A stretch of DNA of 64,000 nt from Cognataquiflexum nitidum (GTDB lineage: Bacteria > Bacteroidota > Bacteroidia > Cytophagales > Cyclobacteriaceae). The translations under genes and the position numbers were made by a program. Positions 35,049 through 44,178 of this stretch are shown here, piece by piece. Location of the stretch: NCBI RefSeq assembly GCF_022538055.1, contig NZ_JAKZAM010000006.1, positions 124,001-188,000 on the forward strand. Direction: 5' to 3'. Numbering within the stretch: position 1 is the stretch's first letter; each line of letters opens with the position of its first letter. Below the pieces are notes generated by a model that was not told the origin of the DNA, searched no databases, and was given only the letters and a program-made list of their open reading frames with translations.

Positions 35049-35586
35049 GTAAAATATCTAGCGTTATTTTTTCCTTAATGATCCTATGAATTTGGTATTT
35101 CTTCTCATTATCTTTCTTACTAACATCTTTCAAATACCCTAAATCAACAACGTTTTTTATATACTTATCCAAGTCTTTTAAAAATCTCAGCCTGTTATAA
35201 CCCTCTTGTAGAAAAAGTTCCAGTTCTTCCTTAATCTCAGTGTCAGTTATAAATTTCTCAGAAACTTGAAACTGTGTAGGATTATTGTCAAACTCTTCTA
35301 AAGATTGACGAAGAACCACTAGAATTATTGATGTTTCAAAACCAATTTGTCTCCTCATTACTAGGCCAAGTGAATTTCCTTCACTATCTTCAAATTGTTT
35401 AACAAAGGCAAATCCCTCATCTTTTTTTACAATAAGCTCTAGTCCTATTAGACTAATATATTCCTGAATTTCTAATTGATAATTCACCAAATCCTCCCAA
35501 ACAGAAGAGGTTCGTTCAACAGGCGATTTCAATAACTTTACAATTGCCTTTGAATATGGTTTTATATTCTTTTCTAAATTGTTCAT
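35005..35586 (-). CDS. jetB: Wadjet subunit JetB (MukE-like, DUF4194)
   Basis: A 193-residue protein at the position, size and composition of JetB, the MukE-like winged-helix kite subunit. Supporting phrases are YQLEIQEYISLIGLELIVKKDEGFAFVKQ and LVMRRQIGFETSIILVVLRQSLEEF, the latter typical of DUF4194. It overlaps jetA by 4 bases and jetC by 44 bases, so translation is coupled. Identification rests on sequence features plus the order jetA-jetB-jetC-jetD. Confidence 0.9.
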   Translation of the reverse strand: MNNLEKNIKPYSKAIVKLLKSPVERTSSVWEDLVNYQLEIQEYISLIGLELIVKKDEGFAFVKQFEDSEGNSLGLVMRRQIGFETSIILVVLRQSLEEFDNNPTQFQVSEKFITDTEIKEELELFLQEGYNRLRFLKDLDKYIKNVVDLGYLKDVSKKDNEKKYQIHRIIKEKITLDILHEFKIKLQEFVESI

Positions 35587-37043
35587 CTAGTTAAAATTAT
35601 TTCTGGTATTTGAATTGACTTATTTTTCTCAACATCAAACAAAATTCTTTGTGTCTTTTCTGTGCTTATAGAATATTTAAAATCTTTCACCACTCCGATA
35701 TAGCCGAATAGTTCAGGTAAGCCTTTTTCAATTCCCCCATTTCTTTCTATTACTTCATGAATAGTAGTTTGAGATTTGTTTTTCAATACCTCTTTTATCC
35801 TTCTCCTTAGAAGGTCTTTGTCAATGTTTGATTGTGAAAAAAGTTTATTAAGGTGATTTGATTTAGCAATATCCTCATCTGCTAGTTTTGGACGTGAGTT
35901 ATATGTTTGCTCTTCTGTTTGTTCAAAAGTGAGTTTTCTTTCAAAAGGAATGCTTATTTCAAAGTCTGATTCTAACTCAAAAGAAAGCTCAGGTCTTTTC
36001 TTTGATTTACTTAATTCTAAAAGTGATTTTTTGATTTCTTGAATGGTGTTTTTTGTAACTTCTGATTTCGAGGCTTCATTCTCTCTAATTATTCTGCTGA
36101 GTTTTTCAGCCATCTTATCATTTGCTTTATAAACCTTTTGTCCAGAAGTCCACAAATGATTTTTCATACCTTTTAGGAAAAGGTCGTTCACCGGGATTCC
36201 TATTTCATTTAATGTGGAATAAAGCTCTTTGGTAAGGTTCTCCCATTCCAATTGTAGACCTGGATTTAAAAGGAATGACCAAAAGGCATAAAAGCTTTTG
36301 CCTTGTTGGCTCTCTTTCAATTCGTCTAAAGCCTCAAAAGTAAACTCAAGAATATCACTTTTAGTAAGTCTTCCTTCAGTGTGTTTTTGATAAATTCCTT
36401 TTGTGATTCCTTTAAAGTTATCTTCAACTTCTTTGAAGTCTGATAAGAGTTCTTTGGCTGATTGATTAAGCTGATTAAACCTTGGAACAATTTCAAATTC
36501 TTCAAAAACTTTAACGTCCTCTCCAATTTTTATCCTTTGAATTTGCTGTTCTATTTCCAGTTTTTTGTCTTCAAGTAATTGGATTCTTTTTTCAGCATCA
36601 TCATTAGTGAACTCTACTAGTTCCTTTAAAAGGCTAAAAATATTTTTGAATTTGGATTCAGTTCCAACATATTCTTCCTTTTTAAGACTTGAAAGCCAAT
36701 CAATTGTCTTGCTCGAATGGGAGGAAAGCTCGTAAAATATTTCCCCTGTTTCATCCTGGTAGTTTGTCAAAAAACCTCTGTTTGTCCAATTCTGAAGGTA
36801 TTTCTTTGCCTTAATTTCATAAGTATCATTAATCTCAATATCACTTTCTTCATCTTTATCAACTTGTTTAAATTCTAAAAAATCTGCAAGTCTAGAATGA
36901 ATATTTTCATATGAGATAACTCCTAAAGAATCTTTAAAAATACTCACAAGAAACATAAGTATTAATTGTCTATTCCGAAGAGTCAAAATCTCAACGCTTG
37001 GTGAATTTTCAAGAATATCTTCGATTGATTGGGCTAACTTCAT
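35583..37043 (-). CDS. jetA: Wadjet subunit JetA (MukF-like kleisin, DUF3375)
   Basis: A 486-residue helical protein of the DUF3375 family, the kleisin that bridges JetC heads and binds JetB. The N-terminal winged-helix part (RNRQLILMFLVSIFKDSLGVISYENIHSRLADFLEF) is followed by a long coiled coil (~140-210, RIQLLEDKKLEIEQQIQRIK). The C-terminal half has the kleisin tail, ending with WH-type residues before the stop. It is the first gene of the operon; an inverted repeat lies 47 bases upstream. The gene and the rest of the operon look clearly richer in A+T than the flanking genes, suggesting transfer. Confidence 0.9.
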   Translation of the reverse strand: MKLAQSIEDILENSPSVEILTLRNRQLILMFLVSIFKDSLGVISYENIHSRLADFLEFKQVDKDEESDIEINDTYEIKAKKYLQNWTNRGFLTNYQDETGEIFYELSSHSSKTIDWLSSLKKEEYVGTESKFKNIFSLLKELVEFTNDDAEKRIQLLEDKKLEIEQQIQRIKIGEDVKVFEEFEIVPRFNQLNQSAKELLSDFKEVEDNFKGITKGIYQKHTEGRLTKSDILEFTFEALDELKESQQGKSFYAFWSFLLNPGLQLEWENLTKELYSTLNEIGIPVNDLFLKGMKNHLWTSGQKVYKANDKMAEKLSRIIRENEASKSEVTKNTIQEIKKSLLELSKSKKRPELSFELESDFEISIPFERKLTFEQTEEQTYNSRPKLADEDIAKSNHLNKLFSQSNIDKDLLRRRIKEVLKNKSQTTIHEVIERNGGIEKGLPELFGYIGVVKDFKYSISTEKTQRILFDVEKNKSIQIPEIILTR

Positions 37044-37089
37044 TGGAGACTTCTTAATTGAATATTTTGAAGCTTAAATCTAAACCATA

Positions 37090-37125
37090 TTTAGTAAGAA
37101 ACAATAAGTTTTAAACATTACTAAA
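37090..37125 (-). promoter_or_regulatory. Inverted repeat upstream of jetA
   Basis: TTTAGTAA (37090-37097) and TTACTAAA (37118-37125), arms of 8 bases, centres ~28 apart, in the only non-coding gap before the operon. A possible operator; no promoter consensus is clear. Confidence 0.4.
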
Positions 37126-37182
37126 CGAAATACAAAGAGTATTTTGGAAATAAAAGATTTCTATAAATCCGAATTCCTATCG

Positions 37183-38706
37183 TCATAACTCCTCCAAACA
37201 CCCAATCCCCTCCTTACTATCCTTTCCAAATGGAGGAAGGATGCGGTAGGCTTCGATACGTTGTTGGATGGGGGCATCTTCCATTTGGTAATTTGGTGTG
37301 TAGCGGACCGTGTCCCAATAAGTTGATCTCGGGTCGGTAGCCCTGAGGTCTCCTGTTTCTGCCATCCAAGCCAATAGTTGGGTTTTCAGCTGTTCTTTGA
37401 CTGCTTGGGATTCTGGTTCGGCAGCTAGGTTATATAATTGATTGGGGTCCTTGACCACGTCATACAATTCCTCCTCGGGCCTGATGCCAAAGGAAAGGGC
37501 AAAGTAATCTGGTTGGCCAGGTTTGGATTTGCCTTCTGCGTTCATGATGAGAAACTTTGTGATGGAATGGTCTACATCTCCATATTGACCTACAGCTTGG
37601 TGGACTGTCGGGTCGCCGGCGGGATTGCGCTCGGGCATAGGATTCCAAATATAGAGGTATTGGTGGTTTCTGATTCCCCGCATGGGGTAGCTGAGGTCGC
37701 CCTTGCGTACATTTGCATGCCGCTCGCGCTCGAGGAAAACCTGGTCCCGGTTTTGTTTTTTGCCTTCCAATAGTGCCCAAAGAGACTGTCCACTCATGTC
37801 ATCGACTTCCTGACCTGCCGCTTCGATAAAGCTCGGAGCAAAGTCCACAAAATTTACAAAATCGTCAATGACAGTTCCCGGTTTGGCTTTTGCAGGCCAC
37901 CGAATCACCAAGGGCATTCGGGTGCCAAGGTCATAGAGGTTGGCTTTGGCACGGGGAAAAGGCATGCCGTTGTCACTTGTCATCACGATGATGGTATTGT
38001 CGAGTTCCCCGATCGCTTCGAGCTGCGAGATGAGTTGTCCACATTCCCTATCAAAGCGCTCTATCTCAAAATAATAGTCCAGGATATCATTCCGCACACA
38101 GTCATTGTCAAGAAAAAACCCTGGGACAACGACATCAGACAGCTTCATGCCACTTTGGATTCCGGTGTTGGTTTCGTATTCCCGGTGTGGATCGCTGCTG
38201 CCAAACCAAAAGGTAAAGGGTTGGTCTTTGGGTCTTTGATCCAAAAAGGTGTTGAAGTCTTCAAATTGCTTTCCGGCAGGATTGTGGGCGAGGCCGGAGA
38301 CCAAAAATTCCCCCGGTCCCCAACCTTTGCGGGTGGAACCTGTGAAGTAACCGGCTTTTTCGAGGATGCTGACATAGGTGGGATATTGGGCGGGAAATTC
38401 TGACCAAAGATTTCCCCCGGATTCATTTTGGTGTGGATATCTTCCCAGCAAAATCGAGGCGCGGGAAGGTGAACAGGAAGGAGAAGCGGTATAGGCATTG
38501 GTAAACAAGGCGCCTTCTGTAGCAAGTCTGTCAAAAGTAGGTGTCCGGACCACGGGATCCCCATATACGCCGGCATGTGGATAAGACCAATCATCGGCAA
38601 TCAGAAAAAGGATGTTTGGAGGCTTTGGAGATGCCTTTTCCGATTCTTTCTTTCCACATGAAAAGAATAGCAGGAAGGAGAAAAAGAGGAGGTGGGATGG
38701 TTTCAT
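37183..38706 (-). CDS. Sulfatase lipoprotein
   Basis: A 507-residue arylsulfatase-type hydrolase with a lipoprotein signal (LLFFSCGKK, Cys17). Metal-site residues are in PNILFLIADDWSYPHAG (Asp38-Asp39). The C-x-P-x-R motif, Cys78 in SPSCSPSRASILLGRYP, is the Cys type whose oxidation to formylglycine activates the enzyme. A second metal cluster is VMTSDNGMPFPR. It probably removes sulfate from an external polysaccharide. No other sulfatase, glycoside hydrolase or SusCD pair is beside it, so the substrate stays open. Confidence 0.9.
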   Translation of the reverse strand: MKPSHLLFFSFLLFFSCGKKESEKASPKPPNILFLIADDWSYPHAGVYGDPVVRTPTFDRLATEGALFTNAYTASPSCSPSRASILLGRYPHQNESGGNLWSEFPAQYPTYVSILEKAGYFTGSTRKGWGPGEFLVSGLAHNPAGKQFEDFNTFLDQRPKDQPFTFWFGSSDPHREYETNTGIQSGMKLSDVVVPGFFLDNDCVRNDILDYYFEIERFDRECGQLISQLEAIGELDNTIIVMTSDNGMPFPRAKANLYDLGTRMPLVIRWPAKAKPGTVIDDFVNFVDFAPSFIEAAGQEVDDMSGQSLWALLEGKKQNRDQVFLERERHANVRKGDLSYPMRGIRNHQYLYIWNPMPERNPAGDPTVHQAVGQYGDVDHSITKFLIMNAEGKSKPGQPDYFALSFGIRPEEELYDVVKDPNQLYNLAAEPESQAVKEQLKTQLLAWMAETGDLRATDPRSTYWDTVRYTPNYQMEDAPIQQRIEAYRILPPFGKDSKEGIGCLEEL

Positions 38707-38891
38707 GTTTGGGTCTGGTTTTGGTAGTCAAAATAATGCCAAACCAAAATTTAATACTTATGTACTTCTTAAAAAAATTGAATCCGGTAAAACCGCTCTG
38801 AAGGGGCTGATTTTCAGGATGCTTTTGCATGTAATATACGCTTTCATCTCTTTGGCAAAGGCCCAAGACGGCTACTTTGGAATATAAATAA

Positions 38892-38985
38892 AATCCCTTT
38901 TGTCGTGATTTTCTAACCCAACTCAATTACGTCCGCACTGCGGTCGCAATTGAAAGACTTTGAATAATCCGACCAATCCGATCTA
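38892..38985 (-). pseudogene. Relic of a DUF1016 (PDDEXK) nuclease gene
   Basis: A 20-base exact match to the DUF1016 gene at 49246-50256 (TCCCTTTTGTCGTGATTTTC, 38894-38913, coding for part of ENHDKRE) is followed by the same 29-base palindrome (38924-38952, here slightly decayed). The spacer between the two is much shorter than in the intact gene, and the frame is broken. It is a deletion remnant of a second copy. Confidence 0.75.
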
Positions 38986-39064
38986 ACTGTGTATAATAAC
39001 TCCCGCCTTTTCCCTTATTCCAAAATATTTTCCCCTATTGTTTTTCCTTCCTTCCTGACATTTA

Positions 39065-39072
39065 TATTTTTG
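39065..39072 (+). promoter_or_regulatory. Possible -7 promoter box (TATTTTTG)
   Basis: TATTTTTG fits TAnnTTTG, 16 bases before the ATG of the SNF2 gene; a TTG lies 24 bases upstream of it. Tentative. Confidence 0.35.
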
Positions 39073-39088
39073 ACCAAACAATCGCATT

Positions 39089-42000
39089 ATGCCCCTGACA
39101 AGAAAAGAATTATCCAATGCGAAAATTCACCTAGCCTACATGAAGGCTCCCAACAAGCAGCGGGGATATAAGCTTTTCAAAGAAGGTCATGTAAAATATT
39201 TGAATTTTGATAAGGAATCCAATACCTATAATTTTCAGGTTAAGGGTAATTTAGAACCATTTTACAAGGTATCTCTAAACCTGAGCGACTCTCCAGAATC
39301 AAGTCTTTTTGATGATGGAGAGGGAGATCCCTTTACCTGCAACTGTCTTCATTTTAAAGAAGAAGTGCAATGCAAGCATGTGGCTGCGTCATTCCAATTT
39401 ATTTTGGACAATTCTAAAAAAGACTTAAACCAAATCATTACTGTTTCCGGTCCAAAACCCGTAGAGGTTTCGTTTCCTGTATTGATAAAATGTACGGAGG
39501 ATGGGTTAAAAAATCTACACGAACTTATCCCTGTTGATCCCAAAATATACAATCCAGATACCCATTTGTCTGAAGTAGTTTTCATGGAAAATGGTCTAAG
39601 GTATATTTTGACGGGTTACTATTTGAATGGAACCATTGAGGTTACTTTCAATGACGGACAAGTCACCATCTATGGAAGTAACAAAAAACCCCATATTGTC
39701 AAGCAGGCTCTCAAATGGCTAAAGGACAGGTTTTCTAAGGAAATGACCAATGATGCTTTCATTATTACCCAAAAACAACGTGATGCAATTGTCTTCAAAA
39801 AACTGGAAGAAAAGGGTGTTTTAAATCAACTTAAAAAACCACTCGAGGCATTAGAATTTAGCTTGTTTAATAATGTTGTCATATTACGGTTTGGTGGGGA
39901 GTTAGAAGGCATGGTGAATATTGACAGTATGGCCGCTGAAGTAAACAAGAATTTATCCCCAATCATACCAAGCAGTGTATCCATCACCGAGGTTAGCCAT
40001 GAGAATGAAATCGGCGCTTTCAATGCCGGGTTTGCATTGGCCTATTTTTATGACGAACCATTCTCAAGGATTCTTCCCATTATGGCCAAGGGTAGCAAAA
40101 AAGATCCTGCTGCCCTCAATAATAAATTTGTGTTGATTGAGGATCCCTATGACATGAGACTTGCCAAAACAGAAAACCTCGATAAGGCTTTGTATCAGAT
40201 TTCGAAAATTGCAAAATCAGGGAAGAAAAATAGCAGCTTGGATGTATTCGAGTTATTCAGGGAATTTTTGGACTATGCAAAAGACTATCCGATTTATGTG
40301 TTTTTGGGAGATGGCTATGATGTCAATCATATCCGAAAATCACATTTTGACAAAGCATTGCAAATCCATGAGGCTTCGGCAAAAATCGTTTTGACCAAAA
40401 CGGGCATAATCTTTCAGTTGGAGGTGCATATCACTTTTGGTGAATTTGAATTGAAGCTTTCAGAAGTAGAACCTCAGTTAGATATTACAAAAGCTTTTGG
40501 GGTATTTCAAGACACACATTTGTTATTATTTGAAAATAGGAAAGTCCTCGACCTGATGGATTTCCTCCTATCTTATCCCATTCTTAAATTCGTTGAAAGA
40601 GATTTTGAAACGTTCTTCCAAAAAATAATTCAGCCAATGGCAGGTTATATCGAAATTCAGGATGAAACAGGAACATTAAAACAGGCGGAAGTCGTCGGTC
40701 CTCTTCAACGTCAGCTTTATGTCTCTGAATTGAGTGGTTTGGTTATTTTCCGCCCTCAGGTCAAATATTCCGATACCGCATTTTCAAATCCATTGGAATC
40801 AAACAGCATTCTAGATGGTGCGACCAAAACCATATACCTTAGAGATGGAGAATTTGAAAGTCTGTATTTGGATTTCCTCAGGGAGCTACACCCCAACTTC
40901 AAAAACTCAGGGAACCAGGGATTTTTCCACCTGACACATGATACTTTTATGCAAGGGTTGTGGTTTTTCAAGGCATTTGAAAAATTAAAAACCGAACAGA
41001 TCAGGGTCTTTGGCTTAGAAAACATCAAAATCAAAAGGTACAATCCCTTTCCTCCTGCGGTGTCGATGGAATTTGGTTCCTCTCAGGACTGGTTTGAGGT
41101 CAATGCTTCTGTTGCTTTTGGGGACCAAAAGGTCAAGCTGAAAGACATCAAAAAAGCCCTGGACCTCAATCAGGACTATGTCGAACTCGAAGACGGCAGC
41201 TTCGGCATCCTACCGGAAATCTGGTTGAAAAAATTCGGAAAACTGTTCCGATCAGGGGAGTCTGACAAAAACGGTTTTAAGGTCCCCAAGACCTTGTTTC
41301 AGGTATTGGATGGCTTTGAGGAAACAATGAATTTTCCTGAAATTTTGCAGGAAATTGAAGATAAGAAGGAAAAGCTGAAGGCCTTTACCCAAATCAAAAA
41401 AGCTGACATTCCAAAAAAACTCAAGGCCGAACTCAGAAATTACCAGCATACCGGACTCAATTGGCTCAATTTCCTTCAGGAATACCATTGGGGAGGAATA
41501 TTGGCTGATGACATGGGATTGGGCAAGACCCTCCAAATGATAGCCTTGATCTGTAAAATAGCAGAGAGCAATAAAGCGGCAAAAATCCTGGTGGTCGCTC
41601 CAACGACACTGTTGTTCAATTGGAAAAATGAATTGGAAAAGTTTGCTCCTCATCTCGATTACTTTATCCATCATGGCAACAGGTCCGATTCTGTCGATGA
41701 ACTCAACAAGCATCAGGTCTTATTGACAAGCTATGGCTTGGTCATCAATGACCTCGAACTCCTGCAGAAAATCAAATTTGAAGCCATCATCGCCGATGAA
41801 TCTCAAGCCATCAAAAACACACAATCTTTAAGGTATAAATCCATCACAAAGCTCAACGGCAAAATCAAAATGGCCATGACCGGAACTCCGATAGAAAACA
41901 GTCTGGCCGAATTATTTGCCCAAATGAACTTCGTCAATCCCGGTTTTTTCCATTCCTTCAATAGCTTTAGGGAAAATTACCTCAAACCATTAAAGAACGG

Positions 42001-42811
42001 CGACAGGGAGATTTTGCTGGAATTGCAAAACAAGATCAGGCCATTTGTCCTCCGAAGGACCAAGGAAGAAGTACTGACAGAACTTCCCGACAAGACAGAA
42101 GAATACCTCTATTGTGTGATGAATCCCCTTCAGCGTAAAATCTACGATGCCTACCGCAATGAATACCGGGATTATCTTCTCAAGAAATTTGACGAAGATG
42201 GCGCTGAAAATTCCAAAATGTATGTACTCGAGGGACTGACCAAGTTGAGATTGGCCTGTGATGCCACCAACCTCGTCAGCCATACCGAGACAAAAAATGA
42301 ATCGGTCAAAATCGACCTGCTGATAGAGCATATCCTCGAAAAAACCGGTGACCATAAAATATTGATCTTCAGTCAATTTGTTAAAATGCTTGGTCTTGTC
42401 CAATCAAAATTGGAAGAAAACCTGATAGATTATACCTATCTCGACGGCAGTACCACGCTTAAAAACAGGGAAAAGGAAGTTCAACAATTTCAAACAAATG
42501 AGCAAAAGCGGGTTTTCCTTATCAGTATGAAAGCGGGCGGCACAGGCCTCAATCTTACTGCTGCCGATTATGTGTACGTCTTGGATCCATGGTGGAACCC
42601 GGCTGTGGAAAATCAGGCCATCGATCGCTGCTACCGGATGGGACAGGAAAAACATGTCATCGCCTACCGGATGATCTGCAAAGATACCGTAGAAGAAAAA
42701 ATCATGCTCCTGCAACAGGCCAAAAGCAAATTGGCCAAAGAGGTGATTTCAGAAGGCGACAGCTTTTTGGGGGCTTTGGACAAGGAAAGTATGTTGTCGT
42801 TGTTTGAGTGA
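39089..42811 (+). CDS. SWIM-SNF2 family DNA helicase/translocase
   Basis: A 1240-residue Swi2/Snf2 ATPase. A SWIM zinc finger, CNCLHFKEEVQCKHVAA (~84-100), is near the N-terminus. A long middle region of unknown fold follows. The helicase core has Walker A LADDMGLGKTLQMIA at ~805-820, motif II IIADESQAIKNTQS near ~900 (Ser where DEAQ/DEAH is common), then KMAMTGTPIENSLAELF. The C-terminal lobe has FSQFVKMLGLVQ, FLISMKAGGTGLNLTAADYV and the arginine finger region AIDRCYRMGQEK. It translocates on DNA to move bound proteins; repair and defence roles are both known in the family. Confidence 0.9.
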   Translation: MPLTRKELSNAKIHLAYMKAPNKQRGYKLFKEGHVKYLNFDKESNTYNFQVKGNLEPFYKVSLNLSDSPESSLFDDGEGDPFTCNCLHFKEEVQCKHVAASFQFILDNSKKDLNQIITVSGPKPVEVSFPVLIKCTEDGLKNLHELIPVDPKIYNPDTHLSEVVFMENGLRYILTGYYLNGTIEVTFNDGQVTIYGSNKKPHIVKQALKWLKDRFSKEMTNDAFIITQKQRDAIVFKKLEEKGVLNQLKKPLEALEFSLFNNVVILRFGGELEGMVNIDSMAAEVNKNLSPIIPSSVSITEVSHENEIGAFNAGFALAYFYDEPFSRILPIMAKGSKKDPAALNNKFVLIEDPYDMRLAKTENLDKALYQISKIAKSGKKNSSLDVFELFREFLDYAKDYPIYVFLGDGYDVNHIRKSHFDKALQIHEASAKIVLTKTGIIFQLEVHITFGEFELKLSEVEPQLDITKAFGVFQDTHLLLFENRKVLDLMDFLLSYPILKFVERDFETFFQKIIQPMAGYIEIQDETGTLKQAEVVGPLQRQLYVSELSGLVIFRPQVKYSDTAFSNPLESNSILDGATKTIYLRDGEFESLYLDFLRELHPNFKNSGNQGFFHLTHDTFMQGLWFFKAFEKLKTEQIRVFGLENIKIKRYNPFPPAVSMEFGSSQDWFEVNASVAFGDQKVKLKDIKKALDLNQDYVELEDGSFGILPEIWLKKFGKLFRSGESDKNGFKVPKTLFQVLDGFEETMNFPEILQEIEDKKEKLKAFTQIKKADIPKKLKAELRNYQHTGLNWLNFLQEYHWGGILADDMGLGKTLQMIALICKIAESNKAAKILVVAPTTLLFNWKNELEKFAPHLDYFIHHGNRSDSVDELNKHQVLLTSYGLVINDLELLQKIKFEAIIADESQAIKNTQSLRYKSITKLNGKIKMAMTGTPIENSLAELFAQMNFVNPGFFHSFNSFRENYLKPLKNGDREILLELQNKIRPFVLRRTKEEVLTELPDKTEEYLYCVMNPLQRKIYDAYRNEYRDYLLKKFDEDGAENSKMYVLEGLTKLRLACDATNLVSHTETKNESVKIDLLIEHILEKTGDHKILIFSQFVKMLGLVQSKLEENLIDYTYLDGSTTLKNREKEVQQFQTNEQKRVFLISMKAGGTGLNLTAADYVYVLDPWWNPAVENQAIDRCYRMGQEKHVIAYRMICKDTVEEKIMLLQQAKSKLAKEVISEGDSFLGALDKESMLSLFE

Positions 42812-42925
42812 GGAAGCCGATATCTTCCTTACTTACAATGCTGTACTATTTTGGGATTTCAAAAACCCCCTGTGTTTATGGGTATTGGCTGTAAACAGAT
42901 GTAGGAAATAGACCTGGTCATTTCA

Positions 42926-44047
42926 TTAACTCTGTCGGTCCATCCATCTTTGAAAAAGGACATCATACACCGCATGAAATTCCTTTCCATCACTTCTGTA
43001 TTCTTTGTAAACCAATTCCTTTCCCTTCAAAGCTTCCAAAGACCTCAGCACTGTTGCCGGGCTTCCCAATAGGTTGCCTGATACAAATGCTTTGGAGGAC
43101 GGTTCCATCACTTCTTTTTCTTTGGCGATGGCTTTAAGCAGCTTCCATTGCTGAAGGGTCAAAAGACTCCTGTAATGGAAAAAGAAAGGCTCCTGTTCTT
43201 GGAGAATTCTTGAAGCTTCCTGATGCCAAGTCGACTCGTCTATCTTTTTTTCTCCTGTAAGAAATACCCTGTTGCAGAGTAGCTGAACATAATACGTGTG
43301 GCACATGGTCCAATCTAACATTTGCCCGATAACCACAGCAGAAATATGTCTTCCCTCCTCCATAAACTTGGCCTCAATAAAATCGGAATATGTTTTTTGA
43401 TCGATTTTCTCAATTTTCAAAGGGCTTGCACTTTTAAAAAAGGGCCTCCCAGGGTCACTAAACATGCTGCTGAGTATATGCTGCTGACTTCCCGCAAAAA
43501 TAAACCTGACGTTGGGGAGTGACTGAATCAATCCTCTAAGCCATGCGTCTGTATTTTGTTCAGGGTAATTTCCGATTTGTTGAAATTCATCAACAGCGAC
43601 TAGTATCGGAGCGTCTTGCTGCGCCAAAAACTCAAAAATATCCCTCACCTGTCTGGGAGAATCCTTTACATCGAGCCCAACTTGCGGAATTCCTGAAAGG
43701 GCATCAAAACTGAGCGTTGGCCTGAGCGATTTGATAAAATCCCAAACTTTTCTGCCTATGGGGCTCTTCTCGGGAATGGATTGCAAAAGTCCTGAGGCAA
43801 GGGAATTCAAAAAGTCCTTCTCGTTTTCAGTGTGTAAAACATCCAAATATATCCCATTCCATCCCTTGGGCAATTTACCCATCACATGGCGAATCAGGGC
43901 CGTTTTACCCAATCTCCTGATTCCGAGTAGAAGGCAGGATTCACCTCCTGACAACATCGATAGGATCTTTTCAGTCTCTTCTTCTCTATCGCAAAAATAC
44001 TTTGGGCCATAATAGCCGGTGGTTGGAAATGGACTGATTGGATCCAT
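42926..44047 (-). CDS. AAA ATPase with C-terminal winged helix (ATPase_2/archaeal-type)
   Basis: A 373-residue STAND/AAA-like ATPase of the archaeal ATPase group. Walker A is LLLGIRRLGKTALI (G42-T49). Walker B is ILVAVDEFQQIGNYPE. Sensor region VRFIFAGSQQHILSSMF, then FFKSASPLKIEKIDQKTYSDFI. The last ~110 residues look like a winged helix, LLTLQQWKLLKAIAKEKEV...SPATVLRSLEALKGKELVYKE. Three phased palindromes lie just upstream, suggesting the protein or a partner binds there. A decayed second copy sits at 28.3 kb. The exact role is unknown; the family is common in accessory regions. Confidence 0.85.
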   Translation of the reverse strand: MDPISPFPTTGYYGPKYFCDREEETEKILSMLSGGESCLLLGIRRLGKTALIRHVMGKLPKGWNGIYLDVLHTENEKDFLNSLASGLLQSIPEKSPIGRKVWDFIKSLRPTLSFDALSGIPQVGLDVKDSPRQVRDIFEFLAQQDAPILVAVDEFQQIGNYPEQNTDAWLRGLIQSLPNVRFIFAGSQQHILSSMFSDPGRPFFKSASPLKIEKIDQKTYSDFIEAKFMEEGRHISAVVIGQMLDWTMCHTYYVQLLCNRVFLTGEKKIDESTWHQEASRILQEQEPFFFHYRSLLTLQQWKLLKAIAKEKEVMEPSSKAFVSGNLLGSPATVLRSLEALKGKELVYKEYRSDGKEFHAVYDVLFQRWMDRQS

Positions 44048-44065
44048 GGTGGGAAACTTTATTGA

Positions 44066-44107
44066 TTTACAAATTGTAAATTACAATTTGTAAATTACAA
44101 TTTGTAA
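44066..44107 (-). promoter_or_regulatory. Three phased TTACAAnTTGTAA palindromes
   Basis: TTACAAATTGTAA (44067-44079), TTACAATTTGTAA (44081-44093) and the same again (44095-44107), exact 14-base spacing, 20 bases before the ATPase start. All are 13-base palindromes with a free central base. A strong candidate for an operator. Confidence 0.7.
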
Positions 44108-44178
44108 ATAAGGTATAGATTTTTTGATACATCTTGAAAAATCATTATGTCTTTGTAACCCAAAGTCCCCAATCTAAA

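Larger units (their letters stand above)
38707..39088. other. Gap with a DUF1016 gene relic
   Basis: 382 bases between the sulfatase and SNF2 genes. A DUF1016 remnant is in the middle (see separate entry); otherwise nothing but a candidate -7 box at the end. Confidence 0.6.

Noticed and set aside
30472..37043. Chromosomal MukBEF or a type II restriction cluster
   Set aside because: The fourth gene has the DUF3322/DUF2220 JetD features, and the gene order and sizes match Wadjet type I.
42926..44047. A further Wadjet or SMC component
   Set aside because: The protein is an archaeal-type AAA ATPase with a winged helix, with its own operator and no overlap with the jet genes.
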